DNA of 64,000 nucleotides, from positions 124,001 to 188,000 of the forward strand of contig MCFL01000001.1 in NCBI GenBank assembly GCA_002102555.1, in the 5' to 3' direction. The stretch comes from Catenaria anguillulae PL171. Taxonomy: Eukaryota > Blastocladiomycota > Blastocladiomycetes > Blastocladiales > Catenariaceae. The position numbers and the translations under genes are program-made. Every line of letters starts with the position of its first letter. The first letter of the stretch is position 1. The notes under the pieces are model-generated. The model was not told the origin of the DNA. It saw only the letters and a list, made by a program, of their open reading frames with translations, and did no database searches. Below are positions 23,297 to 35,549 of the stretch, piece after piece.

Positions 23297-25117
23297 TCAT
23301 TCAGACAGCAAGGCATCGACCACAGCACTGACATTGATGCGCTTCAAGTCCGTGTACGTCTGGCCCGTGCCCACAAACAAGATGGGCTTCTTGGTAATGT
23401 ACGTCATGCTGATGGCCGCCCCGACCTTGTCTGCAATCACATCAAACTTTGTCAAGATCATGGCGTCAATGTCCCTTGGATTGGCCTGCGACGAGAAATC
23501 GCGAATGGCGGCATTGAACTTTGTCAACTGATCCACCGACTCGTTGCCGACAAGCGCCTCGCCCACGAAAATGACCTTGTCGGGCTGGTTGATGGCCATG
23601 AGCTTGGCGAGCGACCGCATCAGCGGCTCGTTGTCTTGCATTCGGCCCGCGGTATCCACGAGCACAATGTCGAATCCGCGTTGCTTGGCAGAAGCAATCG
23701 CCTCCTTTGCGATTCCCGCAGCGTCCTTGCCATATCCACGCTCAAACAACTCGATGGTCGCTGTGCCCTCCTCACCCGCCAACTCATCCACCAAAATCCT
23801 CAAGTTCCTGACGTGCGTCCGCAACTGCTCGACGGCGCCCGACCGGAACGTGTCGCATGCGGCAATCATGACCTTGAGCCCATTGCGCAATAGCCAGAAC
23901 GTGATCTTTGCCAAATTGGTCGACTTGCCCACTCCATTGACGCCACAAAACACAGCCACGTACGGCTTGCGGGGCGCGTCGCGAATGTCGCGCAGCAAAT
24001 CAGTTGATGCTGACGGAAGCAGCACGCGGTGCAGCCGGTCTTCCATTGCTTGGCGGACGATGGGCCCCACGCGCGACCAGCCAATCTTTTGGCCAACCAG
24101 CGACGAGGCGACGCCGGCGACGAGGTCTCGGGCCACATGTGCGGCAACGTTTTTGGTGATGAGGTGGGATTCCATTTTGGCAATGACGGGCTCGAGGTCG
24201 GATTCGGTCAAGGTGCGTGTGCCTGAAAAGAGCGAGCGCATGGACGAGAGAAAGGACGGGGCGGCCGTGGTGGATGGGTCGTCGGTCGAGTTGGCTAGTT
24301 TGGAGGTGAGGGCAGATGAGGAGGCCGCAGCCGAGGCGAGATCGAGCGGTGTATATTGGCCGTTGCGGACTTGGCCCATGGATGCCTTGTCGATAAACTG
24401 AGATACATCAGTCTGCTCGTTGCCACCATTGTTCTTGTTGGATGATGCCGATGTTGCTGACGACGAGGAAAAGTCGAGAGCTGCGACATCCTCCGCAGAC
24501 ACGGACGAGTCGTCCCACTTGCGGCCTTGTTTGCCACCAGATCCACCGTTTGGCTGCTTTTTCGGCTTGCCGCCCTTGGGCTGGAACTTGCGGCTGCCTG
24601 TCCTCGGTGATCCTTCAACACTGCTACTGCCGGTGCTCCCGCCGCCCCCAGCAATGATACCCGCCCCGCCCGAAGCAACATACTTGCGGTCGGGTGCCGG
24701 GCTCGCAGGCTGGCGCTCACACTTGTCCAACACCTGGGCAAACACGGTACTCAGGGCGTCCTTGGCGGCCTCGGGCAACAGGCCCACGGCCCTAGCGACT
24801 CGTGCATCGTCCGTGGGCAGATCGTCAAACAACTTTGCGACCACACGGTCCATCTTGTCCAAGAGCGCTGGTGCGTAAGGTGCACCAATGGCCTTTGGGG
24901 TGCAGGCAACAAGCAGCCATCCGCCCTGATGGTTGACGCGGGCAAGCAGCAGGTGGTGGCCGTGCGCAAACGGGTCGGTGCCGACGCCCGTACCCGAGAT
25001 GAGCAGGTGGGCAATCAGGGCGTTGACTTGCTGGGCCCGGCCGGGCGTCGAGGGCGTGAAAGCGCGGTCGAGGAGAGTGTGGCCCGTGGTCGTGAGAATG
25101 AGAAAGTAGTCGAGCAT
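23297..25117 (-). CDS. SRP101: Signal recognition particle receptor, alpha subunit
   Basis: GTPase that docks SRP-ribosome complexes at the ER membrane together with the beta subunit. The single exon encodes 606 residues, normal for fungi. The N-terminal SRX/longin-like domain starts MLDYFLILTTTGHTLLDRAF and spans about residues 1-150. A Gly/Lys/Ser-rich linker follows (about 150-290). The NG domain occupies the C-terminal half: P-loop GVNGVGKSTNLAK near 391, AACDTFRSGAVEQLR, DTAGRMQDNEPLM near 486, TKFD near 554, and a final KKPILFVGTGQTYTDLKRI. All GTPase motifs are intact. Start at 25117 is the first Met and matches the usual beginning of the family. Confidence 0.96.
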   Translation of the reverse strand: MLDYFLILTTTGHTLLDRAFTPSTPGRAQQVNALIAHLLISGTGVGTDPFAHGHHLLLARVNHQGGWLLVACTPKAIGAPYAPALLDKMDRVVAKLFDDLPTDDARVARAVGLLPEAAKDALSTVFAQVLDKCERQPASPAPDRKYVASGGAGIIAGGGGSTGSSSVEGSPRTGSRKFQPKGGKPKKQPNGGSGGKQGRKWDDSSVSAEDVAALDFSSSSATSASSNKNNGGNEQTDVSQFIDKASMGQVRNGQYTPLDLASAAASSSALTSKLANSTDDPSTTAAPSFLSSMRSLFSGTRTLTESDLEPVIAKMESHLITKNVAAHVARDLVAGVASSLVGQKIGWSRVGPIVRQAMEDRLHRVLLPSASTDLLRDIRDAPRKPYVAVFCGVNGVGKSTNLAKITFWLLRNGLKVMIAACDTFRSGAVEQLRTHVRNLRILVDELAGEEGTATIELFERGYGKDAAGIAKEAIASAKQRGFDIVLVDTAGRMQDNEPLMRSLAKLMAINQPDKVIFVGEALVGNESVDQLTKFNAAIRDFSSQANPRDIDAMILTKFDVIADKVGAAISMTYITKKPILFVGTGQTYTDLKRINVSAVVDALLSE

Positions 25118-25940
25118 GGCGGGGAATGTGCGCAGTTCTTGGTTAGACGAGCGTGCATCTGTATGGGATTTCTTTCATTGGGATTGCAGAGGAAGTTGGG
25201 GGAACGAAATCATCAAGTAAATATGGGCGGCGGCGATGGACTTTTCGTCACGGTGAAAGAAACTCAACGCCACGGCGACAGCGCGATCAGAATCGACGGT
25301 CCATAAATGTATTCACTCGATGCGATGAGATCGGCAAACACTGTATGTTCCCACGACCCGGCCACCTCATCGTCACTTATCGCCGCGGCTGCTGCCTCAA
25401 TGGACCACCCAGTGTAACCGACATGCCTGACATGCTCCTCCTGGTCCATTTCTCACACTCGGCCCCGTGCCTCGCGCGTGCCGACTCTGCCATGATCGCG
25501 CTTGAATCTCAGTGGCCGTGTGCCACAATTACGGACAATCTGGCACATCTTTCACTATTGGATTTCCCTACACCGACCATCATCCCGCCTGGAGTTTGTC
25601 ACGTTGATACTGATTCCCTTGCATCGCTGTTCGGGCCATCGAACATCGTCCAAACGTATGTTGGCATCCAGAGCCGAGAGTCGGATCGTAAACCTGGGTC
25701 GGTTGAACCGTACGTCTCGTACACGGATCGTTTGACTGTGAAACAAGCTCATCCATTCGAAACGTTTGGTCCTGCTCGGGTGGGCCGATGACGCTGTCGG
25801 GGTGGGTTTTGTCTCTCACCCATTCATGATCCGTCAGACCGTGACCAAGCTCGTCTGGATTGGTGACAAGCAGAAATGTGTCCTGTATAGCTATTCTCGA
25901 ACATCTCGCTTTGTCTGCGCGCCCGCAACGGTCAGCCTTT

Positions 25941-26489
25941 TCAAGGATGTTTGGCGTGCGACATTTTGCTCATGCTCAACTTTACTGAATAGAGACGGAC
26001 CAGGCGTGCGACAATCATCTCCTTCTCAACTACGCTGCTGCGCAATACCATTCCTGTTGGCTTCCTGACAATTCTTTCATCGCGGCCGTTCTTGCGCACG
26101 GACTTTTTCTTTATGACAAACTTCCCGTCGCTGTTTTGCCGTCCGCCGACATACCCGGTCAACCACACTCGCTCCTTTCCAGGGCACCACAATAACTTTT
26201 TCCCGCGCATTCCCTTTGACTCCAAAGTCTTTATCCTCGCCGCTGGACCGACTGGAGTAGCTTCGGAACGTGCCAGAGCCAGTATCCTTCGCCGCTCAAG
26301 CGTCAAACTACAGGGCATTTTGTCATCGCTGTATCGAGTGCGGTGGGCCGACTGGATCAAGTACAATGAGCATGTGTGTCGGCAAGTGCCGTTGTTGAAG
26401 GTATACCCATGAAGGTTGACGTTTGGATACATGAGTGAGGGCAACGGATCGAGTACAAATGGAAGCGCGTCGTCATTGATTCTCAACAT
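25941..26489 (-). CDS. Hypothetical basic protein (doubtful)
   Basis: An open frame of 182 codons whose middle is rich in Lys and Arg (GKKLLWCPGKERVWLTGYVG, then FVIKKKSVRKNGRDER). I recognise no family. Codon third positions are not clearly biased. The opposite strand carries three partly overlapping open frames between 25425 and 26412 of about equal quality (for example AVGVGFVSHPFMIRQTVTKL at 25793 onward), so the coding strand is uncertain. The remainder of 25118-26781 shows no better candidate; it also holds the SRP receptor and ankyrin-gene promoters. Confidence 0.22.
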   Translation of the reverse strand: MLRINDDALPFVLDPLPSLMYPNVNLHGYTFNNGTCRHTCSLYLIQSAHRTRYSDDKMPCSLTLERRRILALARSEATPVGPAARIKTLESKGMRGKKLLWCPGKERVWLTGYVGGRQNSDGKFVIKKKSVRKNGRDERIVRKPTGMVLRSSVVEKEMIVARLVRLYSVKLSMSKMSHAKHP

Positions 26490-26781
26490 TCATCAGTCTC
26501 AATCCGGTCTTCGTATTCGAATGTCTGCTATTCTATGTTGTTTCCGCCTTAGCATTAATACAGTAACCTCCCCCAAAATGACACCCACCCGCCCTGCACT
26601 GTCCATTCTTGCCTGAGATTGGCGGAAGATCTGCGGACAACTGCATGTCGCCCAAGCGGAATGAGTGAGCGACGACGGATCCGGACATCAATATAGTCTA
26701 TGAACCTTCCTTTGAAACATTCAACGCAACCTCAAGCATTCTCCTCCTCACAATCCCTGTCATACCCCGCCTTGCGCACAC

Positions 26782-29700
26782 ATGCCGTCAGCCCATGCCA
26801 CCGTACCGCCACTCGGCTTCGCCTTGCCCGGACGCGACCCACCAAGTGGCGGATCATTTTGTACACCTACACCTGCCCACCCACAATTGGCCCTGACCTC
26901 AAAAATGTTCAGCCCCGTCTCCGTTGCACTTGCTGCAGAACCCAAGCAACCTCGACAGTCCAGGTGGGACGTCCCACCTGCACGTCCGTCGAAGTGGGAC
27001 GTCAAGCCCGACGGCACTGTCGATCAGCGGCCGCCTGTGCACCTTGCACCGACACAACCAACACCAGCGGGTCCAGCGCTGATGGCACCACCACTCGAAA
27101 CGCCTTTGCCATCTTTACCAGCTCAAGCACCCGTAAACAAGCCAAATTTGGCGCTGCCGCCACGACCAACCTTTCGACCATTGGCCTCAAACCCATCCGC
27201 ATATGCACCAACTTTGTCGTCAGATCATGTTCAAAAGACGCTTCCAAAGCCCGAAATCATTTCTCCGCCACCAAGTATACCCCGGGATTATAAAGCGACC
27301 ATCATCGGACCCGCCGCTGCCGCTTCTCATCCTTCCGACGCCTTGGATGCATGCTACGAGCTGATCGTGGACGATTGCAGTGGGATGGACCTTGATTGGT
27401 CGCAAGTCCAAGTCGAAGCGGTGCCGCCGAGTGATGACGAAGAGTGCTGGGCGGATTACGACTCGATCATGCAGGATCTCATGTCGCCGTCAATACCGGG
27501 CGGGCCCTACGCCACATGTGAAACCATCCTCAAGCCCAAAAAGGTGCGCGGCGGGAAACGGCGGCGGCTGCCCATGTGGAAGCGGTTGGCCATCAAGAAA
27601 CTCAAGAAGCTCGGCACTTGTACGACTGCTGTTTTTTTTTGTCTCACCCGCCATTTGTGTATAACCAGCCTGCTCACTGATATCCCATGTCGCAGACATC
27701 CCACCTGAAAAGCCAGCCCCGACCCACGACCCGCCCAAACCTGACTTTATGTCTCTCTCGTACTTCCCGCACGTCCCGAGCTTTGTTGTTCCTCGCCTTC
27801 CCTTTTACGTCATTGAGCAAATTATCTTAACGCGCTTGCGACTCACCGACAAGAAATTCACCACCGCCGCCCGCGTCGCACTCGCATTCAAGACGTTGCC
27901 GTGCATGCTGCCCGGGCAGGCCGAACTCATCATGGCGCGCATGGAACCAACGTACATGCTGCGGCGCGCCATCAAGGCACATGTGGTGCACGAGAAAAAG
28001 GTCAAGGAGCAGGAGGCAAAGGAAAGGGACGAAGCAGAAACGGCCAAGAATCAAGCGAAAATGGACAAGGAAGAAGGCAAGGCGAACAAGAAGCCGAATC
28101 CCAAGGATCCAAAGCACGATCCGGCCAAGACAGAGCAAAAGAAGCCCAAGCCAAGGGGGTTTATGCCGGTTCTAGAGGCCATCAAAAAGTACGCCGATCC
28201 AAACAAGCTCGATACAACCAAGCACCATCCGCTCAATTTGGCAAGCATTCTGGGCAACGTCGACTTGCTCAAGTGGTGGTTTGTTCGCTATCCCAACCGG
28301 CGCACTGGCTACAAGGGTACCAAGGCCTTGGATTGCGCAAGCGAGCGTGGATATGTGGATGTGCTGGAATGGTGCGGTCTGATTCATTCGCAGTGTTTGG
28401 TCGGTCACGACTCCTGATTGCGTTGAAAAACGGCTATTGCATCGTATGTAGGTGGAGGCGTAGCGGATTACGGGTGCGTTCTAGCAACAAGGCGATCGAC
28501 CTTGCATCCAAAAATGGACACCTCGGCGTCATGCGCTGGTATGCACGCAAAACCCCGGTTTGCATTTGAGTCTCACAGTTGGTCACTGACATTGACCCCG
28601 ATGACAATGACAGGTGGTACAAGCACTACAAGCACCGCTTCAACTGCTCGTCGCTTGCTGTCGACCTCGCTTCCCGCAACAACCACATCCACATTCTCAA
28701 CTGGTACATCCACGAGACTCAGCGCGGCTTCTTCTTCCGCTACTCTGCGCGCCCCGTGGTGTGGGCGTGCCTCAACGCCCACATTCGCATCCTCGATTGG
28801 TGGCTCGAGCTTGCCAAGCGCGGCGAAAAAAATCGGTCATTCAAGTACTCTGTGCGCGCCATGGACGTTGCGTCAAAGCACGGCAAGGTGGCCGTCTTGG
28901 ATTGGTTTCTCAAGTCGGGATTGCCACTGCGATTCTCGCCGGCGCTCGTGCTCAAGGCCATGCGGGCAAACGACGAGGTGAAAGAGTGGTGGGAGGCGTC
29001 GGGATTGCTGTTGCCTGAGTTTATGGGCGAGGGACCAGTGGCAGACTCCAAGATCACCGATGTGGATCTCAAGGTGACCATTATTCCGTCGTCGGCGTGG
29101 GCCGATGTGTACAATGGCTACCCAGAGGACCCGACCAAGGCGGTCAAGGGCAAGGTGAAAAAGGTACCCAAGGCGGCTGCGACCGCTGCGAATATCAAGC
29201 CTGCGTCGGTCAAGACGGATCGCCGCCCATTGTTCCGGTACAAGCGCGACCAGTCGACGCGCGTCTTTGGCCCAATGCCCGTTGTCAACGCCGACCACGA
29301 GATTATCAAGGATGCCGACGGCAAGGAATCGTTTGTGTACATTGAGCTGCTGCACCCGCGCTACGAAAAGCGAGAGCGTGTCCCGCGGCGGCTTATGATT
29401 ACCCGCGACGTATGGACGCCCGGCCAGTTTTTGCTCCACATGCAGACAAAGGACTTGATTCACGAGGCCGAGTGCGAGTTGGATCGCATGCACGCGTTTG
29501 TTGCCGATAACTTTTACGACTCGGCCGTGCTCGCAAAACAGGCCGAGGGTGTGGTGCCGCCGGACGGCAAGGTGCTGTTGCCTGGGTATCAATTGTTTAC
29601 GGATCCCGACGGCAGCAACCCACAAGTGATTCCGGGGTCGGCCTACTCGTTGGCGTGGGATGCAAACGCATTCAAGCCCGAATGGAAAATGCCCACGACC

Positions 29701-31008
29701 GTGTACGGCGTGCGCGGACCAAAGCAGGTGGCAAACGTCAAGCTTGTGTACCACATCAACGTCATTGCACCCGGCCGCGTCATGGCGCCCATGTTTCCCC
29801 CGGGCACAATCGCGCCCGAGAATGCCAATGTCGAGCACAAGGTGAGGACAAAGGTGTCACTGCCGTACCTTTATCTCGTGGATCCCGTGCGCGAATGCGA
29901 GTTTGTGCAAGCACGACTGCGCAAGCAAGTGGCTAAGGCCGCACCGCCCGTGTTTGATTACTTGATGGCCATGAATCCAAACATCAAGTTTGCCATGCCC
30001 GTGCTCGAGGGCAAGGACTATTTCAAAATGTTTCTCATCAAGCCGTCGCGGCCCAAGCCCGCACCAGCTGGCGGCGGTGGTCCTGCCGCCTCCGCGGCTG
30101 CCGCTGCACCGACCGTACCCGCCGGCCGCGTGATCCAACCCATTGGGCACCGCGGCAACAGCAAGGCCATGGAGCGGCACAAGAAGGCCCTGGACGAAGG
30201 CCGGCGCATGTTTGCCAGCATCATTCACAACAAGGACTACGACTTCAACAAGAATCCCGCCGGGCTCATGGCACCACGCCCCGCGCCGGACGTGTTTATC
30301 AACCAGTCGACGCCTGTTCCGTGGAACGGCGGCATGCCCGTGCCGCATCTCAATGCCCTCCAAGAGTATCAAAAGCAGTTGATTCAGAACCCGTATTGCG
30401 GCATTCGGCTGGGCCCGGAATTGCCCGATCACGCCTTGTTTTTGAATCGGCGCCAGGCCGTCAATGATTTCTTGCGGTTGGGTCTGTCGGTGGCCGAAGC
30501 GAGGCGGCTGGCGAATGCAGAGTGTGCCAGGGTTGCGAGTGAGGCCGAGGAAAGCAAGGTCGAGTATGAGAGCCGGGATCCAGAGCAGTTGGATGAGCAT
30601 GACGAGTATGGGGATGAAACAGACGATGGTGGCGACGCCGAGATGGGCGTCGAGGGGGATGTCGGTGAGGAAGGCTGGCACGAGGACGAGGAGGACGAAG
30701 CGGATGCAGGTGAAGCCGACGACATGGATGTGGACGAGGAGATGGGCAGCGGCAATGAGCCCAACGACTATTCCGACGTGGAAGAGCCGCCATTGGACGA
30801 ACATGACATTGTTGCACAACAAGACGACCATCAAATGTTGCAGGACGAGTTGGACGCGGACGATGATTTTGACGAGGGGTGCGATTCAGACGGGGAAGCG
30901 GACGAGTATGATGAGGACCTTGACGAGTCGGCGACAATTGGTGGTCATCCAACGGTTACGACTCGTTGCAACATTCTGGACCAAATGGCTTACTACCGTC
31001 GGCGTTAG
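26782..31008 (+). CDS. Ankyrin-like repeat protein with Pro-rich head and novel C-terminal region
   Basis: Four exons join in phase (26782-27619, 27696-28371, 28452-28538, 28614-31008), giving about 1,331 residues. The Pro-rich N-terminus contains two SRWDVPP/SKWDVKP-like motifs. A basic stretch and a Lys/Glu-rich coiled region follow. Next come degenerate ankyrin-like units with the core A-x-D-x-A-S-x-x-G/N-H-x-x-V/I-L-x-W (ALDCASERGYVDVLEW, AIDLASKNGHLGVMRW, AVDLASRNNHIHILNW, AMDVASKHGKVAVLDW). Two introns (28372-28451 and 28539-28613) both interrupt the same Trp codon of a unit, so exon 3 is one repeat. After residue about 680 a long region without recognisable domain follows (PGSAYSLAWDANAF; HKVRTKVSLPYLYLVDPV), and then a very acidic tail. 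A frameshifted paralogue lies at 47471-49411. Function unknown, probably protein binding. Confidence 0.78.
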
Positions 31009-31573
31009 ACTTGATTTTGTTGCTACTCCACTGGCTGCTCGCCTTTTTTCTTCATCATCTCATACATCTTGCATGTTCACTTGTGTCTCTATCTCGCCTT
31101 GTCACAAACTGTTTGGACGCCCCTCCAGTCGTAGCCGTCCTCGTGAATCCCTGCCGACAGGCAGATTCGCTTGTCGTATACGCGGCCGCCTCGCAACGAA
31201 AAGCTCGAGCCAAGGAATCTCATGAAACAACAGCGAAGCGACCTGCTCCGCTGCAGGGACCTTCTGTACATACCTACGTTCGCGAGCGCGCTGGCCAGCA
31301 CTGGCACCCATCCACGGTACCCCCGACCGCAAGTGCAAGCGCAGCTTCTGATCAAACTACCGTTCACCATGGCACCACGAATTGATATGGTTTTCAATCA
31401 TTATGAATCTGACGACTTCCGAGCGAGATCTGTTCTTCGGCGATATTCGATTGAATCTAGACCTTGTCATCCATGGGGAACAGAGACTTTATTTTACATG
31501 GAGCTCTTAGTGAAGTACAATGACAATACAATAATACAGCGAGTCCAAAACATTCTACAGTCCGATCTCTCCA
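31009..31573. other. Convergent intergenic region
   Basis: 565 bp between two convergent stops. Open frames here have no clear coding character. It presumably contains both 3' untranslated ends. Confidence 0.5.
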
Positions 31574-34500
31574 TCATTCCGTCCTCTGCTCAACTGCTGC
31601 CACCGACTCGCAGCACACCCGCTCGACCGCTTCCAACACCTGCACTGCTTCATCCAACTTGACCCGCATCTCACGTCCTATCAACGCACACACGACTCGA
31701 TATTGCACGAGTCGCGTCCAAACTGCAGGATGAAACGCGAGCTGCAATTGCAAGCCGTCATCATTTGCCACATTCATCGACGACAAAGCAAGCTCGGCCC
31801 ACTCGCGCTCAAACCTCTCACACACGTCCTCGGCAACCGACTTGTTGTCGCTCTCTGTCGGCCCTTGCGACCGCTGCCCAGCGAGGTGCACGAGCACGAG
31901 CGTCACAACTGGATCTTCCCACTCTCTGCCTTCGCCGCGCGTGGGCGCAATCATGCGCGACTTGACGAGCGACACGAGCGACGGATCGGTTCCGTTCGCG
32001 ACTGGAAAGATGGCACGGACGGCAAGGGCAACAAGCTGTGCGTGCGACATGGCACGCAAAACAAACCAGGCGGTGATGTAAGGAGCGAGGGGGATACGGA
32101 ATGAGTGCAGGTGCATGGTGGCGGTGGCGGCAGCGAGGCGCAAGGCCGGGTCCGCGTGCAGGGCGAGGTCAAGGACGATGGGGAGAGGGGTTGTGGAAGA
32201 GATGGGCGGCTCAACTCTGGCCTTGTCATCAACGGTGATGTCCTGCATTTATCAAACAAGAGAAGTGCATGAGCTGAACAGACAAGACGAGACAACGAGC
32301 ACGGAATGAAAGCGAAAGAAAAAAATGACCGTACGGATTCGATTACATGCGACTCAAGCTCATTGCCGGATACCCTTGCGAGCAACTGCCTCCTGACCAA
32401 CTCATTTACAGGACACATCCATACCGTCGCCTGTTCCACTTCGTCCCTGACCCACTGTGCACTGACCACCTTTGCCTCAACCATCTCGCCCATCAAAACC
32501 AGCACACCATGGATCCGATTCTGGCCCGCCTGCCCGTTTCCGTGCAACACCTGACCCACCACGCGCTCTGCCGCGTCCCTGACCTCGGCCACACTGGTTG
32601 CCATTCTGGCCACCGCCACGCCTGCGAGCTTGCGCACGTGCGCAATCGGATGCGCGAGCCACGTATCCACCAACAAGCCAACGTCCACACCAGGCACCAT
32701 CACGGGCGTGGCCCCAAGCGCCACCTGGCCCAGCACCATCAACACGCCGACCACGGCGCCCATTTTCACCGGCTCTTGCGTCTGCATACTGAGCACGCGC
32801 GTCAACACACGTGCCTCTTTCGGTCGCTGTGCGAAAAGCTCGGCCGCCGACCGGTTGGGCAGCACAAGCATACGATGCGACCAATTGACGACCAGCTTGA
32901 TGGCAGCCGACCGTACGCTTGCATCCGCGTCGGACGCGTGCCGCAAGGCAAGGTCCAGTACCCGCGACGCATATGCTTGGACGAGTTTTGGGCCCAGCGA
33001 CGTGTCTTGAAGTAGGCCGTTGGCGAGCAGCAAGGCCGTATGCGGCGCAATTTGGTATGAAAAGAGCGGATCGAGCCACGAAGGGTGGGATGGGTCGAGA
33101 ACCAGGCGAAGGACGAGGCGTGGGCCAGAGTAACGCGTGTCAAGTCGAGTGGAAGAGGAGGAGGAGGACGTTGGCGTCGAGAGCATGGTCCAGACCCAGG
33201 CGCGCCAGGTCGGTTGGAGTGCAGGCACACCGCGAAACAGGCGCACGAGCTCGCGCGTCACGTACTGAACGGCGCCCGCGTGGCGCAAGGTGCAAATGGT
33301 TTGAGCGAGGATGGGAAACAGCGATTGAGTGTTTTTGTCGGCGGGTTGGGAGAGGGCAAGTGTGACGAGGCGCGACGAGACGAGCACGAGCGTGTGCCAA
33401 GCGGTGACGAGTAAATGTTTTGCGTCGGATCCGTCCGAATTTGCTTCTTGGGCATTGTCGTCGTTTTCCTCGTCAGCTTGGTCGTCGTCGTCAAGGTCAA
33501 CGGAGGTCACTGCGGAGACGAGGTCGCCCACCTTGATCACAAGCTGCTCGACCCACCCAATCATGACATCCCACGACCACGCATCGACCGTCACCTCGAT
33601 TCCACACACATCCCTCAAATCCGCCGCCAACTGCAACCTGGCGTTCATGTCAACCACGTCTGCGACGCGCATTTCGCCGCCTTTGACCAACTTGATTGCC
33701 TCCTCCGCATACTCGGCATGATCCCGGCACACGACCGCCAAATACCTCGCTGCGCCATCCCTTGCCGCCGGCACCCGACTCGCCAACATGCTCCTTGCCT
33801 CGTCCCACACTGCCCTCGCCTCACAACTCGACCACCCGCTCTCCAACCTGACACGCGTTGCCAACGTCCTCAATCCAGCAAACGGGCTCGCCATGGCCCT
33901 CAGCACTGCCCTGCGCAACGCCACTTGATTCTGATTGACCAGCTGATTCTCAACACAAGCAAGCGACCGCTCAACGTCACACTTGCCTGCGCCTGGCCGC
34001 AGCCCAGCAAGCACCCAAGGATACGCCGGTTTCGGGCCAACGCCGGGCTCTCCAATCCACGCGAGTGGCACGACCCCCGGTGAATCGATTTCCGCGGCAT
34101 ATTGCCTCGTATCGGTAATTGCATGCACGTGCGCCAGGCGCATGAGCCCAGTGCGGGCCATGTCGAGACCTAGAGCTTGTGTGGCGGCCACGGCCGCGGG
34201 CACGTATTGCGAAGGGTCTAGGGCAACCAGGGAGGTGATGAGCCAAGGAGCGAGTTTGCGTGCGGCGGGGAAGCGCGCGAGCAAGGGCGACGCGACCAGG
34301 CGTGGATACAGTGGCAACGACGAGGCAAGCAGCCACGAGGCAAGCCAGTGTTCGAGATCCGTGTTGACCGTGGCGGATGACGAGGTGGGCAGGGTCGGGG
34401 GGTAGGTGGAGGCGTGGTGAGCCACCAGGTAGGCGGCCGCCGCAGGGCCCGTGAGCGGGTCGGAAAGCAGGGTGGGTGCGAGCTGCAAGGTTGGGGCCAG

Positions 34501-35217
34501 CAGCGGGGACGATGACGAACAAGATGAAGATGAGGAGAGGGCAGTGGCGAGGAGATACAGGCGGGTAGAGACGGGCGAGCCGAGCGAGTTGTCAAGAATG
34601 AACTGGATTGGGTCGACTGAGCAAGGAATGAGGCGCAAAGAGGCGGCCAGCAGCGTAGTGCGAATGGACTTGAGCGAAGCATGCCGCAGCAAGTTGAGGG
34701 CAAACGGCCACAGCTCCAAGGCGTGCGAAGCAGACGTTGGGTGCTTGGAAATGAGGTCGACGGCACGGACCAAGTAGTCGAGCGGGACCGATGGATGGAT
34801 TTGGTTACTGACCACAAGCTGGATCAAGTCTTGCATTCCTGACCCTGACCCTGCTTCTGCTTCGTCGGCTGCATTGTCATTCGACGACGCAATGGCCACC
34901 AGGACGGGCAAGTGCAGAGGGGTTCCCAGCAGGTCGGAGGCTCGCATGCCCGGCCGTTCCGTGGATGCCAAGGCGGCAGCAGCAAAGCGCCAGGCGTTGG
35001 CGGCGGCATTGAGCAGACGCGAGTCGTCCGTCTCGATCGTGGACCATGAAGAAGCAGCGGCCGTCAGCAACTCGCTGTCAATCTCAACCCCGGAGCGAGC
35101 GGCAGCCTGGAGCAGACGGGCAACCGAGGCCAGGTCCTTGGGCGTCGACGGCGCCTGGTGGCCTTGGCCGTGACGGAGCAGTTGGTCGAGTTGCGTCCTT
35201 GTATTCATCCTCTCCAT
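31574..35217 (-). CDS. Large helical (HEAT/armadillo-like) protein, unidentified
   Basis: Two exons, 35217-32335 and 32242-31574, join in phase across a 92 bp intron (donor GTACGG, acceptor AAATGCAG), giving about 1,183 residues. The protein is rich in Ala, Leu and Val and reads as successive amphipathic helix pairs (for instance ALRRAVLRAMASPFAGLRTL and LVVNWSHRMLVL), with an acidic break near residue 560 (DLDDDDQADEENDD). That is the look of an alpha-solenoid, perhaps a scaffold such as those of the TTI1, focadhesin or adaptin-like kinds, but no diagnostic motif lets me choose. The start at 35217 (MERMNTRTQ) is the first ATG; the codon before it is TTG. A TATA-like element lies about 50 bases upstream. 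Confidence 0.7.
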
Positions 35218-35263
35218 CAATGACTCTTGACTTGCGCCGACATTAAATTGTATTCATTGAGGG

Positions 35264-35275
35264 ATATATATTTAT
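35264..35275 (-). promoter_or_regulatory. TATA-like element upstream of the helical-protein gene
   Basis: On the minus strand the sequence reads AAATATATATCC about 47-58 bases before the ATG at 35217. The rest of 35218-35549 (about 330 bp, between this gene and the eRF1 stop) shows nothing else. Confidence 0.35.
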
Positions 35276-35549
35276 GCAGAGGATGGAATAAGTTCTCCGA
35301 TTGACGGTACACAAAACATTTCAATTCGGTTCCGTTGACATGATCGCTGTGGGAATTCCACTGCTGTGGTGCAGAACTGACAACATTTCGTCTTAACGAT
35401 GTGATGATGGCGTGAGAAGCGAGAGAAACATCGTCGAAAGATACATGAATACCATTCAGGGAAAAATACAAAGAACAAGAAAACAAGGGCAAGAACCCAA
35501 TGAAATCTCAGTACAAAGAGCTAGATTCCACGCACAAAAGCAAATGTCT

